From Telluria mixta (GTDB lineage: Bacteria; Pseudomonadota; Gammaproteobacteria; Burkholderiales; Burkholderiaceae_D): 64,000 bases of DNA. The notes beneath the pieces are model-generated. The model searched no databases and was not told the DNA's origin. It saw only the letters and a list, made by a program, of their open reading frames with translations. Position 1 is the stretch's first letter; the number at the start of each line of letters is the position of its first letter. The DNA lies in the NCBI RefSeq assembly GCF_029223865.1, contig NZ_CP119520.1, positions 3,472,001 through 3,536,000 on the forward strand. The letters run 5' to 3'. The position numbers and the translations under genes were made by a program. Shown piece after piece: positions 41,191-52,159 of this stretch.

Positions 41191-42087
41191 TCAGTTGCGG
41201 TACTCGGCCTGTTCGATACCGGGGACGTCGACGGTAAATGCCAGTACTTTACCGCTGTGCGGATACTTCGCCAGCTCGTCATTCGAGCGCCCCTTGCTGG
41301 CGCTGGTGACGTACAGGGTGCGCAGGTCCGGCCCGCCGAACGCGACGGACGTCGGGCAGCGCACGGGCAGCTCGATTTCCTGCAGCAGCTCGCCGGTCGG
41401 CGACAGCTTGACGATGCGGCCGCCCTCGAACATCGCGGACCAGTAATTGCCTTCGCTGTCCACCGCCGCGCCGTCCGGACGGCCGCCATAGTCGGCCGCC
41501 TTCTTGTCGTCGGAGAAGGTGACGAGGTTGCGGCGGTTCGATGCCGTGCCCGTCTTGACGTCGTAGTCGTAGGCGTCCACGCGGTGGCTCGTCGTGTCCG
41601 AGTGGTACATCGTCTTGCCGTCCGGGCTGAACGACAGGCCGTTCGAGTTCGTCATGCCGCCGGCCCAGGCCAGGCGCAGCGCGCCCTTGTCCAGCACGTA
41701 CATCTCGGCCTTCTGCTGGTCGCGCGGCTCGTACATCGTGCCGACCCAGAAGCGGCCCGCCGGGTCCGTGCGGCCGTCGTTGAAGCGGACGATGGACGTG
41801 TCGTACGGCGCCGGCACGATGTCGTCGATGTCGCCCGTCGTCGTGTTCAGGTAGACGAAGCCGGCGCGCGTGGCCAGCACGAGGTTGTTGTCCAGGTCGA
41901 CGGCGATGGCGGACGGCTCCGTCGCCGTGTTCCAGCGCGAGTATTTGCCGCTCGACGGATGCAGGCGGTGCACCGACTTGCCGTCGATGTCGACCCAGTA
42001 CAGCGCGGATTCGACCGCATGCCAGACGGCCGATTCGCCGACCAGCATCCGTTCGTCATGCACGATGTGGAATTTTTCGGTCTTCAT
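41191..42087 (-). CDS. SMP-30/gluconolactonase family protein (candidate sugar lactonase)
   Basis: A 298-residue six-bladed propeller. The calcium site is visible as the Glu in VGESAVWH, the Asn in VRFNDGRTDPAGRFWVG, the Asn in MTNSNGLSFSPDG and the Asp in YGGRPDGAAVDSEG. The family hydrolyses sugar lactones. It is 10 bp downstream of pgi in the same operon. Because no 6-phosphogluconolactonase gene is seen in the zwf-edd-eda block, it may hydrolyse a gluconolactone there. ATG 42087 is preferred because GAGGAGC lies 6 nt upstream. Confidence 0.9.
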   Translation of the reverse strand: MKTEKFHIVHDERMLVGESAVWHAVESALYWVDIDGKSVHRLHPSSGKYSRWNTATEPSAIAVDLDNNLVLATRAGFVYLNTTTGDIDDIVPAPYDTSIVRFNDGRTDPAGRFWVGTMYEPRDQQKAEMYVLDKGALRLAWAGGMTNSNGLSFSPDGKTMYHSDTTSHRVDAYDYDVKTGTASNRRNLVTFSDDKKAADYGGRPDGAAVDSEGNYWSAMFEGGRIVKLSPTGELLQEIELPVRCPTSVAFGGPDLRTLYVTSASKGRSNDELAKYPHSGKVLAFTVDVPGIEQAEYRN

Positions 42088-42097
42088 GGAACGCTCC

Positions 42098-43738
42098 TCA
42101 GACGGCAGCCTTGGCACGGGCGATCAGGCCGTTGGTCGAACCGTCGTGTTGCGCCGGTTGCGCCTCGCCGTTCAGCTCCGCCTCGATCTTCTTGGCCAGC
42201 ACCTTGCCCAGTTCCACACCCCACTGGTCGAAGCTGTTCACGTCCCAGATCGCGCCCTGCACGAAGGTCTTGTGTTCGTACAGCGCGATCAGCGCGCCCA
42301 GCGTCGCCGGCGTCAGGTACTCCATCAGGATCGTGTTGCTCGGACGGTTGCCCGGGAAGGTCTTGTGCGGCACGAGGCGCTCGATCTCGGCGGCGTCCTG
42401 GCCGGCCAGATCCTGGCGCACCTCGTCCGCCGTCTTGCCCTTCATGAAGGCTTCCGACTGCGCGAAGCAGTTCGCGAGCAGCGCGGCGTGGTGGTTCTGG
42501 AACTCGTGCGCGGGACGCAGCGCGGCGATGAAGTCGATCGGCGTGACGTCCGTGCCCTGGTGCAGCAGCTGGAAGTAGGCGTGCTGGCCGTTCGTGCCCA
42601 CGTCGCCCCAGATCACCGGGCAGGTCTCGTAGTCCGTGATGGTGTCGCCGGCGCGCGTGACGCGCTTGCCGTTGCTTTCCATGTCGAGCTGCTGCAGGTA
42701 CGCGGGGAAGCGGTTCAGGTCCTGGTGGTACGGCGCAATCGAGACCGACGGGCAGCCCAGGAATTCGCGGTTCCACAAGCCGACGAGGGCCAGGATCATC
42801 GGCAGGTTCTGCTCGATGGGCGCGGTGCGGAAGTGCTCGTCCAGCGCGTGCGCGCCCGCGAGGAAGTCGGCGAAATAGCCGTAGCCGACGCACAGCGCGA
42901 CCGGCAGGCCGATCGCCGACCAGACGGAGTAGCGGCCGCCGACCCAGTCCCAGAACGGGAACATGTTGTCCGGATCGATGCCGAATTTCTTGATGGCTTC
43001 CACGTTCGTCGACACCGCGACGAAGTGCTTCGCGAGGGCTTCTTCCGGGGCGCTCTTGAGGAACCAGCTGCGCGCCGTGTTCGCATTCATCATGGTCTCG
43101 GCCGTCGTGAACGTCTTCGACGCGATGATGAACAGCGTCGTTTCCGGGTTCACGCGCGCCAGCGCGGCGTCCATGTCGTGGCCGTCGACGTTGGAGACGA
43201 AGTGCATGGCCAGGCGCGGATGCGCGAACTGGCGCAGCGCCAGGCAGACCATCTTCGGACCGAGGTCGGAACCGCCGATGCCGATGTTGACGATGTCCGT
43301 GATTTCCTTGCCCGTGTGGCCCAGCCACGCACCGTTACGCACGGCGTCGCTGAACGTCTTGATGCGGGCGAGGACGCCGTGTACGTCGGCCGTGATGTCC
43401 TGGCCGTCGACGGTGATCTGCTTGTCCTTCGGCGCGCGCAGCGCGGTGTGCAGGACGGCGCGGTTTTCCGTCAGGTTGATCTTGTCGCCGTTGAACATGG
43501 CATCGCGCAGCTGCTCGACGCCGCGCTCGCGCGCCAGGTTTGCCAGCAGTGCAAGCGTGCGCCCGTCCAGGCGGTTTTTTGAATAGTCTAGGAACAGACC
43601 GGCCGCTTCCGCCGACAGGCGTTCGAAGCGCTGCGGGTCTTGCGCGAACAGGTCGCGCATCTGCCATTGCTGGGCGTCCTGGGCGTGGGACTGGAGGGCC
43701 TGGTAACTGGCGGTGCTGGTCAGGGGTGGTTGGCGCAT
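42098..43738 (-). CDS. pgi: Glucose-6-phosphate isomerase
   Basis: A 546-residue isomerase interconverting glucose-6-phosphate and fructose-6-phosphate. The N-terminal nucleotide-like motif [15 protein letters not shown], the central [21 protein letters not shown] and the HHRHxxx-type [17 protein letters not shown] region are family signatures, and the length is normal. It is divergent from edd across 189 bp containing two HexR-like boxes, one 58 bp from its start. It makes fructose-6-phosphate for tal and cell-wall synthesis. Confidence 0.96.
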   Translation of the reverse strand: MRQPPLTSTASYQALQSHAQDAQQWQMRDLFAQDPQRFERLSAEAAGLFLDYSKNRLDGRTLALLANLARERGVEQLRDAMFNGDKINLTENRAVLHTALRAPKDKQITVDGQDITADVHGVLARIKTFSDAVRNGAWLGHTGKEITDIVNIGIGGSDLGPKMVCLALRQFAHPRLAMHFVSNVDGHDMDAALARVNPETTLFIIASKTFTTAETMMNANTARSWFLKSAPEEALAKHFVAVSTNVEAIKKFGIDPDNMFPFWDWVGGRYSVWSAIGLPVALCVGYGYFADFLAGAHALDEHFRTAPIEQNLPMILALVGLWNREFLGCPSVSIAPYHQDLNRFPAYLQQLDMESNGKRVTRAGDTITDYETCPVIWGDVGTNGQHAYFQLLHQGTDVTPIDFIAALRPAHEFQNHHAALLANCFAQSEAFMKGKTADEVRQDLAGQDAAEIERLVPHKTFPGNRPSNTILMEYLTPATLGALIALYEHKTFVQGAIWDVNSFDQWGVELGKVLAKKIEAELNGEAQPAQHDGSTNGLIARAKAAV

Positions 43739-43795
43739 GGTGATGGACGGTATGATGTCATTTTGTGCAGGTTAGCGAATCATACAGGAAGCAGG

Positions 43796-43810
43796 CGTAA
43801 ATTCACTACA
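43796..43810 (-). promoter_or_regulatory. HexR-like box 3 between pgi and edd
   Basis: The minus strand reads TGTAGTGAATTTACG, differing from box 1 at two of 15 positions. It lies 58 bp upstream of pgi. Confidence 0.65.
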
Positions 43811-43886
43811 TAAATTCACCGCACAGCGCGAGTCTCCCGTGTTCACCTTACTTCGCTCATTGATTAGTGAGCGGGAATCCGCATTT

Positions 43887-43901
43887 CGTAGTAAAATTTC
43901 A
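43887..43901 (+). promoter_or_regulatory. HexR-like box 4 upstream of edd
   Basis: The plus strand reads CGTAGTAAAATTTCA, 27 bp upstream of edd. With box 3 the two lie in inverted orientation on either side of the intergenic region, one for each divergent gene. Confidence 0.65.
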
Positions 43902-43927
43902 GAAATCTAATTCACAAGGAACAGATC

Positions 43928-45850
<1,923 letters not shown>

Positions 45851-45858
45851 GCAAAACG

Positions 45859-46494
45859 ATGAGTAACGATATGACCCTGCTGGACATCATGAAATCCGCC
45901 GTCGTGATCCCCGTGATCGCGATCGACGACCCGGACCATGCCGTCCCCCTCGCGAAGGCGCTGGTCGCCGGCGGCATCCGCGTGCTCGAAGTTACGCTGC
46001 GCACGAAGCACGGCCTGGACGCGATCCGCGCGATGGCCCAGGTGGAAGGCGCGATCGTCGGCGTCGGCACCCTGACCCAGCCGGAAGAATTCGCCGCGTC
46101 GCGCGATGCGGGCGCCGTGTTCGGCGTGTCGCCGGGCCTGACGCCGTCGCTGATCGAGGCGGCGAAGAAAAGCGGCCTGCCGCTGCTGCCGGGCTGCATG
46201 ACCCCGTCCGAAGTGATGGTGGCGCGCGAAGCCGGCTTCAAGCAGCTGAAACTGTTCCCGGCCGTGCCGGCGGGCGGCGTCGGCATGCTGAAGGGCATCG
46301 GCGGTCCGCTGCCGGACGTGACCTTCTGCCCGACGGGCGGCATCTCGATCGAGACGGCACCGCAATTCCTCGCGCTGAAGAACGTCGCGTGCGTGGGCGG
46401 CTCCTGGCTGACCCCGGCCGACGCGATGAAGGCCGGCGACTGGGACCTGATCACCGACCTGGCGAAAGCTGCTGCCGCGCTGAAAGCGGCCTGA
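45859..46494 (+). CDS. eda: KHG/KDPG aldolase (Entner-Doudoroff)
   Basis: A 211-residue aldolase that splits KDPG into pyruvate and glyceraldehyde-3-phosphate. The active-site Glu is in VLEVTLRT, and the Schiff-base Lys is in [20 protein letters not shown] completes the barrel. The length is typical of the family. A GTG at 45847 overlapping the edd stop is also possible. I chose the ATG at 45859 because it gives the usual N-terminus. It is the last ED gene, and the next gene begins 16 bp downstream. Confidence 0.95.
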   Translation: MSNDMTLLDIMKSAVVIPVIAIDDPDHAVPLAKALVAGGIRVLEVTLRTKHGLDAIRAMAQVEGAIVGVGTLTQPEEFAASRDAGAVFGVSPGLTPSLIEAAKKSGLPLLPGCMTPSEVMVAREAGFKQLKLFPAVPAGGVGMLKGIGGPLPDVTFCPTGGISIETAPQFLALKNVACVGGSWLTPADAMKAGDWDLITDLAKAAAALKAA

Positions 46495-46510
46495 GCCTGA
46501 GTTCGCCCTC

Positions 46511-47074
46511 ATGCGGCGGCGCCTGCTCCGGGGCCTGACCCCGGGCGAGATGCGCATGGCGTCGCTGCTGTTCGGCGGCGCCATCGACTTCGCACGCGTG
46601 CGCGTGCACGGGCGCCGCTACCTGCCGCTGGTGCAGCCGAAAAACTGCGCCATGACGCCCAACGGCAGCATCTATTTCCATCCATCCTGCTTCCTGCCCG
46701 ACTATGCCGCGGGCGATCCGCACACAATCCACTGGTTCATGCACGAGATGGTGCACGTGTGGCAGCACCAGCTCGGCTACCCGGTCCGGCTGCGCGGCGC
46801 CTTCCGCATCGGCCTGTCGTACCGCTACGAACTGCGTCCCGATGCGACGCTCTCCGATTACAACATGGAGGCCCAGGGCGACTTGCTTGCGGATTACTTT
46901 GCGCTGAAGTACATGCGCAACCCGCGCATCATGCGCCAGCGCCGGTATGCGCACGAGCTCGCCTTGTACGAACAGGTGCTGGCCCGCTTCCTCGCCGATC
47001 CCCGCGACCCGGACAACCTGCCGCGCGGCGGCGCGCGCCGCTTCGCGCGAATGGTAACGTCCGTCTCCGCCTGA
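46511..47074 (+). CDS. HExxH metalloprotease-like protein (vgr-related)
   Basis: A 187-residue protein with an intact zinc motif HEMVH (H78, E79, H82) followed by WQHQLGY and, further on, [12 protein letters not shown], which may supply the third ligand. Similar sequences are often labelled vgr-related protein in databases, which reflects early naming and not a proven spike. It begins 16 bp after eda, so it may share the edd-eda transcript. No signal peptide is seen. Function in this context is unknown. Confidence 0.7.
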   Translation: MRRRLLRGLTPGEMRMASLLFGGAIDFARVRVHGRRYLPLVQPKNCAMTPNGSIYFHPSCFLPDYAAGDPHTIHWFMHEMVHVWQHQLGYPVRLRGAFRIGLSYRYELRPDATLSDYNMEAQGDLLADYFALKYMRNPRIMRQRRYAHELALYEQVLARFLADPRDPDNLPRGGARRFARMVTSVSA

Positions 47075-47144
47075 GCTTGCGTAGCGTCAAAATTTAACGG
47101 CGGTGCCGTCGTAGGCTTGCGCCTTGCGCTCCGTTGAGGTCATT

Positions 47145-47627
47145 ATGTCCGCCGCTTATCGCATCCCTGTGCTGCTGTGTGCATGCCTGCTGGCCGCGCC
47201 GGCGTACGCGCGTGTCGGCGAGGCCGAGGTGCGCGAAGGTCCGCGGGGCGGTCCGTGCTTCACCATCACCCCGCGCGAGGAACGCCTGGGCACGCCGGAG
47301 TTCCAGGCGATCGTCGTGTGGGAAGGCGCACGCCCGGTGTGGAAGATGTCGATGCCGAAGGAGCGCACGTTTCCCCTCACGTTCGGCATGTGCGTGCCGT
47401 ACGGCGGCAAGGTGGCGTCGCTGCCGCGCACGACGCCCGCTCCCCTGGCGCCGGGACGGGTCTACAGCCTGCGCATCGAGGCGCGGCCGGGCAAGGGTCG
47501 CGCCGCGTCCAGCTACGAGGCCAGGTTCTGCCTCGCGCGCCAGCCTGACGGCAGTGCCGTCGTCCACCAGATCTGGAATGGCGACAGGGAAGGGCTCCGG
47601 ATGTACGGGTGCCTGCCGCCGGAATGA
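47145..47627 (+). CDS. Secreted protein of unknown function
   Basis: A 160-residue protein with a signal peptide (about 1-24, IPVLLCACLLAAPAYA, cleavage after Ala). The mature part has four Cys (CFTI, CVPYGG, FCLARQ, GCLPPE), which suggests two disulfides in the periplasm or outside. I do not recognise the family. ATG 47145 has GAGG 6 nt upstream. The gene ends one base before the convergent flagellin stop, leaving no terminator between them. Confidence 0.6.
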   Translation: MSAAYRIPVLLCACLLAAPAYARVGEAEVREGPRGGPCFTITPREERLGTPEFQAIVVWEGARPVWKMSMPKERTFPLTFGMCVPYGGKVASLPRTTPAPLAPGRVYSLRIEARPGKGRAASSYEARFCLARQPDGSAVVHQIWNGDREGLRMYGCLPPE

Positions 47628-48653
47628 TTACTGCAGCAGCGACATGACCATCGACGCCATGCTGTTCGTCTGCTTCAGCATGGCGGCGCCCGATTGCATC
47701 AGCATCTGGTTCGACGTCATGGCCGCCGATTCGGTCGCGAAGTCGACGTCCATGATGCGGCCGGCGGCGGCCTGCGTGTTGCTCGCCATGTTCGCCAGGT
47801 TGTTGTAGGCGTGGTCGAGGCGGTTCGCGACCGCGCCCAGTCCGGAGCGCAGCGCCGACACGGCGTCGATGGCGTCGGTCAGGTTCTGCATGGCCCAGGA
47901 GGAGTTGGCCATGATCGTCCACGTACCCTGGACGAGCATCGTGCCGCCATTGCCGTCGGGTACTCTGATCGTCGCCGGAAAGACGGCGTTGCCGACGGCG
48001 TGGCCGGGCGTGGGGTCGGTCGGCGAGCCGTCGCCCGCGAAACGGGTGATGATCGATACTTGCGTCTCGCCGTTGGCGTCGAGCGTGGCGACGTGACTCC
48101 ACGCCACGTTGCGCAGGGCGGTGTCGATGTCCTGCAGTTGGGCCGAGAAGTCGGCATGCACGGTTTCCGCACTGCTTTCGCCCGTCTGGAATGCGAGGCC
48201 CGATGCGCTCCCAAGGAGGCCGCCCCCGGTCGCGGCGGTGTTCAGCAGCGTCGTGCCGCCGAACGTGGTGGTGCTGACGATGTTCGACAGCTCGTCCGTC
48301 AGTTTGTCGTATTCCGACTGCAGGGCGTCCCGGTCGGCGTCCGACGACGAACTGTCGACGGACTGCGTCGCCAGGTCTTTCATGCGCATCAGGATGCCGT
48401 TGACTTCGTTCAGGGCCCCGTCGGCCGTTTGCAGCAGCGAGATCGAGTTCTGCGTATTGCGCATGGCGACGGCCATGCCGCTGGTCTGCGACTTCAGGCG
48501 GGACGCGATCTGCAGGCCGGCGGCATCGTCCATCGCGGAATTGATGCGATAGCCGGTCGACAGGCGCGTCATCGACGTCGACAGCGAAGTCTGGGTGCGG
48601 GTTAGGGAATTCTGTGCAGAAAGCGATGCGGCGTTGGTATGAAGGCTCAGCAT
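47628..48653 (-). CDS. Flagellin (single gene, no flagellar neighbours)
   Basis: A 341-residue flagellin with both conserved ends. N-terminal LSLHTNAASLSAQNSLTRT and RLSTGYRINSAMDDAAGLQIA form the D0/D1 coil, and C-terminal LGAVANRLDHAYNNLANMAS and ATESAAMTSNQMLMQSGAAM close it. The variable middle (about 150-250) has an extra segment around SIITRFAGDGSPTDPTPGH that is not typical of short flagellins. No fliD, fliS or other flagellar gene is adjacent. It may be an alternative filament subunit. Confidence 0.9.
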   Translation of the reverse strand: MLSLHTNAASLSAQNSLTRTQTSLSTSMTRLSTGYRINSAMDDAAGLQIASRLKSQTSGMAVAMRNTQNSISLLQTADGALNEVNGILMRMKDLATQSVDSSSSDADRDALQSEYDKLTDELSNIVSTTTFGGTTLLNTAATGGGLLGSASGLAFQTGESSAETVHADFSAQLQDIDTALRNVAWSHVATLDANGETQVSIITRFAGDGSPTDPTPGHAVGNAVFPATIRVPDGNGGTMLVQGTWTIMANSSWAMQNLTDAIDAVSALRSGLGAVANRLDHAYNNLANMASNTQAAAGRIMDVDFATESAAMTSNQMLMQSGAAMLKQTNSMASMVMSLLQ

Positions 48654-48832
48654 GGTTGCCGTGTAAATGATCTCATGACAACAGAGCGACCGGATCGTGT
48701 TCCGTATTAAATATTGGAGCGATTTTTTTTCGATTTTGCAATTTCAGGGCGGCGCATGGCACCGGTATCCAGCCTTTTTTACAGTTTCAATATGATGATG
48801 GTTATCATATTTTTCGAATAGGGTGTTCCGGT

Positions 48833-49831
48833 TCAAGGCGCCGGCTTGCGCGCGGGCAGCGGCGCCTCCGGCGGCACGAGGCCCTCCATCCGCAACGCTT
48901 CCCAGAATGCGGCCGGAATCTCGACGTGCATCAGTGTCGCATTGCGCCGCAGGTGTTCCGGACTGCTGGCGCCGGGGATCGTCGCGGCGACGACCGGATG
49001 CGCCGGGCCGAATTGCAGCGCCGCTGCGGCCAGGTCGACACCGTGCCGTGCCGCCACCTGGCGCAGGCGCTCGCGGTGGGCGTGCTGGTCCGGGCTGGCA
49101 GGCCGGTAATCGTAGTGTTCGCCGCCCGCGAGGAAACCGGAGTTGAACGGTCCGCCCAGCACGACGTGCGCGCCGCGCGCGGCGCACAGCGGAAACAACT
49201 CGGCGAGCGGCGTCGTTTCCATCAGCGTGTAGCGGCCGGCCAGCAGGAACACGTCCGGATCGGACTGGCGCAGCGCGCGCAGGCAGGGCTCGACCGTGTT
49301 CACACCGAGGCCCCAGGCCTTGATCGTGCCTTCTTCGCGCAGTTTCATCATGCCCTCGAACGCGCCGCCGGGTCCGGCCGCGATGCGGTAATGGTACTCG
49401 AACTGGTTGCCGAGCAGGTCGGGCGATAAATCGTGTACGTAGACGATGTCGACGTGGCCCAGCGCCAGCCGCTGCAGGCTGTCCTCGACGGCGCGGCGCA
49501 CGCCGTCTGCCGTGTAGTCGAGCACGCGTTTGAACGGCAGCGCGCCCACGAACGGCGCCTGGATCTCGCCCGGATGATGCGGTACGAGCAGGCGCCCGAC
49601 CTTGGTCGACAGCGTGTACGCGTCCCGCGGCCGCCGGCGCAGGGCCTGGCCGAAGCGGTGTTCGGACAGGCCGGCGCCGTAATGCGGGGCCGTGTCGAAG
49701 TAGCGGATGCCCGCGTCCCACGCCGCATCGACGGTCGCGTGCGCGGCCGCGTCGCTCGTCGCGTGGTACATGTCGCCCAGCCCGGTGCCGCCGAGGCCCA
49801 GGCGCGTGATCGGTCGGTAGCGTGCGTTCAT
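48833..49831 (-). CDS. Aldo/keto reductase family oxidoreductase
   Basis: A 332-residue NAD(P)H-linked barrel. The catalytic tetrad is visible: Asp and Tyr in YFDTAPHYGAGLSE, Lys in LSTKVGRLL and His in VDIVYVHDLS. PGASSPEHLRRN is the cofactor phosphate site. It resembles the sugar/pyridoxal dehydrogenase branch (for example D-threo-aldose 1-dehydrogenase), but the substrate cannot be fixed. It is a monocistronic gene between an orphan flagellin and an HxlR regulator. Confidence 0.88.
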   Translation of the reverse strand: MNARYRPITRLGLGGTGLGDMYHATSDAAAHATVDAAWDAGIRYFDTAPHYGAGLSEHRFGQALRRRPRDAYTLSTKVGRLLVPHHPGEIQAPFVGALPFKRVLDYTADGVRRAVEDSLQRLALGHVDIVYVHDLSPDLLGNQFEYHYRIAAGPGGAFEGMMKLREEGTIKAWGLGVNTVEPCLRALRQSDPDVFLLAGRYTLMETTPLAELFPLCAARGAHVVLGGPFNSGFLAGGEHYDYRPASPDQHAHRERLRQVAARHGVDLAAAALQFGPAHPVVAATIPGASSPEHLRRNATLMHVEIPAAFWEALRMEGLVPPEAPLPARKPAP

Positions 49832-49894
49832 GGTGCATAACGCTACAGGGCGGACGAGGCGGCGGGCGCACGGTTGACCGGCGGCACGCCCGGG

Positions 49895-50332
49895 TCACGC
49901 CAGTTTGCGGACCTCGGTATCGTCGGGCGACAGCATGCCGCCGTCGTGCCCGAGCGGTGCCATGAAGGGCACCGGTGCGCCCGTCGTTTTCTCGATCAGT
50001 TCGGAATGCGGTTCATGCGGCCCGAACAGGTAGCGCTCGCCCCACTGGCGCAGCGCCACCACGACCGGGAACAGGCTTTTTCCCTGCTCGGTGAGTACGT
50101 ACTCCTGATGGGCGCCGCCATGGCTGCCGGGTTGGAGCGCGAGGATACCGGCGTCGACAAGCCGGCGCAGCCTGTCGGACAGGATATTGCGTGCCACGCC
50201 GAGACGGCGCTGGAAATCGCTGAAGCGGCGCGTGCCATCGAACGCGTCGCGCACGATGAGCAGCGCCCAGCGGTCGCCGATGAGTCCGGCGGAGCGGGCG
50301 ACGGGGCAGGGATCGGATGAATTGGAAGTCAT
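49895..50332 (-). CDS. HxlR-family winged-helix regulator
   Basis: A 145-residue regulator. CPVARSAGLIGDRWALLIVRDAF is the HxlR opening with its Cys at about residue 9, and RFSDFQRRLGVARNILSDRLRRLVDAGIL holds the recognition helix and wing. ATG 50332 begins just inside the left palindrome of a pair at 50335-50388. It is divergent from an MFS transporter, so it probably represses that gene and itself. Confidence 0.9.
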   Translation of the reverse strand: MTSNSSDPCPVARSAGLIGDRWALLIVRDAFDGTRRFSDFQRRLGVARNILSDRLRRLVDAGILALQPGSHGGAHQEYVLTEQGKSLFPVVVALRQWGERYLFGPHEPHSELIEKTTGAPVPFMAPLGHDGGMLSPDDTEVRKLA

Positions 50333-50334
50333 GT

Positions 50335-50388
50335 GGTTGCATTTTAAAACCAAACAGCGTACGCTCCAAATGGTTTCAATTTGAAACC
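50335..50388. promoter_or_regulatory. Paired GGTT-N9-AACC operators between HxlR and MFS genes
   Basis: GGTTTCAATTTGAAACC at 50372-50388 is a perfect 17-bp palindrome centred on one T. GGTTGCATTTTAAAACC at 50335-50351 has the same outer arms and length but a less symmetric centre. Their left edges are 37 bp apart. The first lies 3 bp upstream of the regulator's ATG and the second 15 bp upstream of the transporter's ATG. Confidence 0.65.
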
Positions 50389-50403
50389 AAACGATAGGAT
50401 CCC

Positions 50404-51618
50404 ATGACCGAAGCCGCCATTGCCAATCCGCCTGTACACACGGGAGGCCCGCCGTCCCTGCCGCGCGGCACGACCCTGCTGTTTGCGACGGCCGCCGGCG
50501 CCAGCGTCGCCAACGTCTACTATGCGCAGCCGTTGCTGGATGCGCTCGCACGCGAGTTCTCGATCCCGGAAGGTGCGGTGGGCGGCGTCGTGACCGCCAC
50601 CCAGGCCGGTTGCGCGCTGGCCCTGTTGCTGGTCGTGCCGCTCGGCGACCTGCTCGAGCGCCGGCGCCTGATGGTGGCGCAGGCGCTCCTCCTCGCCACG
50701 GCGCTGGTGGCGGCCGGCCTTGCGGCGTCGCTGCCCATGCTGCTGGGCGCCATGGTGCTGATCGGATTGCTGGGAACGGCGATGACGCAGGGCCTGATCG
50801 CCTACGCCGCCGGCGCCGCGGCCGACCACGAGCGGGGACGTGTCGTGGGTGCGGCCCAGGGCGGCGTCTTCATCGGCTTGTTGCTGGCACGCGTGCTGGC
50901 GGGCGGCGTCAGCGACGTGGCCGGCTGGCGCAGCGTGTATGTCTGCTCCGCCGGCGCGATGCTGGCGCTGACGTTGCTGCTGTGGCGGCGGTTGCCCCGC
51001 CTGGCGCCCGGCGGTGGGCGCATGGCGTATGGCAGCCTGATCGCCTCGATGTTCGCCTTGCTGCTGCGCGACCGCGTGCTGCAGGTCCGGGGTGGACTCG
51101 CGTTGCTGATGTTCGCGGCATTGAACATTTTTTGGAGCGCGCTCGTCCTGCCGTTGAGCGCGCCGCCCTATGGTCTGTCGCACACGGCCATCGGGGCATT
51201 CGGGCTGGCGGGCGCCGCCGGTGCCCTGGCCGCGACGTGGGCCGGCGCGCTGGTCGACCGCGGCCGCGCGGGCCTTGCCAGCGCGGTTGCGTTGCTCGTG
51301 TTGCTGGCCGCCTGGGTGCCGCTCGCGTGCATGGATGTGTCGCTGTGGGCACTGGTTGCGGGCATCGTGCTCCTCGACCTCGGCGGACAGGCAATCCATG
51401 TGACGAACCAGGGCATGATCTTCCGGGCATCGTCCGGCGCGCACAGCCGGCTCGTCGCCGGTTACATGCTGTTCTATGCCGTCGGCAGTGGCCTGGGCGC
51501 GATGGCGGCAACGGCCGTGTATGCGGCTGCGGGATGGGAAGGGGTGTGCGCGCTCGGCGCGGGCGTCAGCGCGACGGCGCTCGCGTTCTGGGCCGCGACG
51601 CGGCGCTATGCCAGGTAA
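50404..51618 (+). CDS. MFS exporter (YgaY/YfcJ-like)
   Basis: A 404-residue twelve-helix transporter. ATAAGASVANVYYAQPLLDALA and GLLGTAMTQGLIAYAAGAA are helices typical of this group, with the D/ERRR loop DLLERRRLM between helices 2 and 3. It is probably a multidrug or metabolite exporter controlled by the divergent HxlR regulator. Its 3' end overlaps the convergent gamma-carbonic anhydrase gene by 13 bp. Confidence 0.85.
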   Translation: MTEAAIANPPVHTGGPPSLPRGTTLLFATAAGASVANVYYAQPLLDALAREFSIPEGAVGGVVTATQAGCALALLLVVPLGDLLERRRLMVAQALLLATALVAAGLAASLPMLLGAMVLIGLLGTAMTQGLIAYAAGAAADHERGRVVGAAQGGVFIGLLLARVLAGGVSDVAGWRSVYVCSAGAMLALTLLLWRRLPRLAPGGGRMAYGSLIASMFALLLRDRVLQVRGGLALLMFAALNIFWSALVLPLSAPPYGLSHTAIGAFGLAGAAGALAATWAGALVDRGRAGLASAVALLVLLAAWVPLACMDVSLWALVAGIVLLDLGGQAIHVTNQGMIFRASSGAHSRLVAGYMLFYAVGSGLGAMAATAVYAAAGWEGVCALGAGVSATALAFWAATRRYAR

Positions 51619-52133
51619 TTGTCCTTGATGCGTACATAGTGCTCCGCCGAATAGCGCAGGTACGCGATCTCGGCCTCGGTCAGCGCCCGCACCTTGACGA
51701 CGGGCCGGCCCACGTACAGGAAGCCGCTTTCCAGCGTCTTGTTCGGCGGGACGAGGCTGCCGGCGCCAACCATGACGCGGTCCTCGACGACCACGTCGTC
51801 CATCACGATGGTGCCCATGCCGATGAGGCATTCGTTCCCGATCCGGCTGCCGTGCAGGATGACGCCGTGGCCGACGGTGACGTAATCGCCGATGACGAGC
51901 GGCGAGCCGTTGGGCCTGGCGGGCGTCTTGTGGGACACGTGGCCCATCGTCAGGTCCTGGATGTTGGTGCAGCGGCCGATGACGATGTCGTTGACGTCGC
52001 CGCGCAGGACGGCATTGCACCAGATCGAGCTGTCCGCGCCGAGGCGCACGCTGCCGATGACCTGCGCCGAGTCGTGCACGTACACGCGCTCGGCAAGTTG
52101 CGGGACGGCGTCGAGGTAGTTGGAGAGGGGCAT
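51606..52133 (-). CDS. Gamma-carbonic anhydrase-like protein (YrdA type)
   Basis: A 175-residue left-handed beta-helix trimer subunit. VRLGADSSIWCNAVLRGDVNDI and TVGHGVILHG carry the hexapeptide repeats and metal-binding His (with GHVSHKT). The family includes gamma-class carbonic anhydrases and acyl-transfer relatives, so activity is not certain. ATG 52133 is used because the fold begins there, although the ribosome site is weak. Confidence 0.88.
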   Translation of the reverse strand: MPLSNYLDAVPQLAERVYVHDSAQVIGSVRLGADSSIWCNAVLRGDVNDIVIGRCTNIQDLTMGHVSHKTPARPNGSPLVIGDYVTVGHGVILHGSRIGNECLIGMGTIVMDDVVVEDRVMVGAGSLVPPNKTLESGFLYVGRPVVKVRALTEAEIAYLRYSAEHYVRIKDNYLA

Positions 52134-52159
52134 GTGAGCTGCTTTTTGTAAATGGATGA

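Noticed and set aside
46511..47074. Type VI spike component encoded next to eda
   Set aside because: The database-style name vgr-related is not supported. The sequence has a metalloprotease motif and no VgrG repeats.
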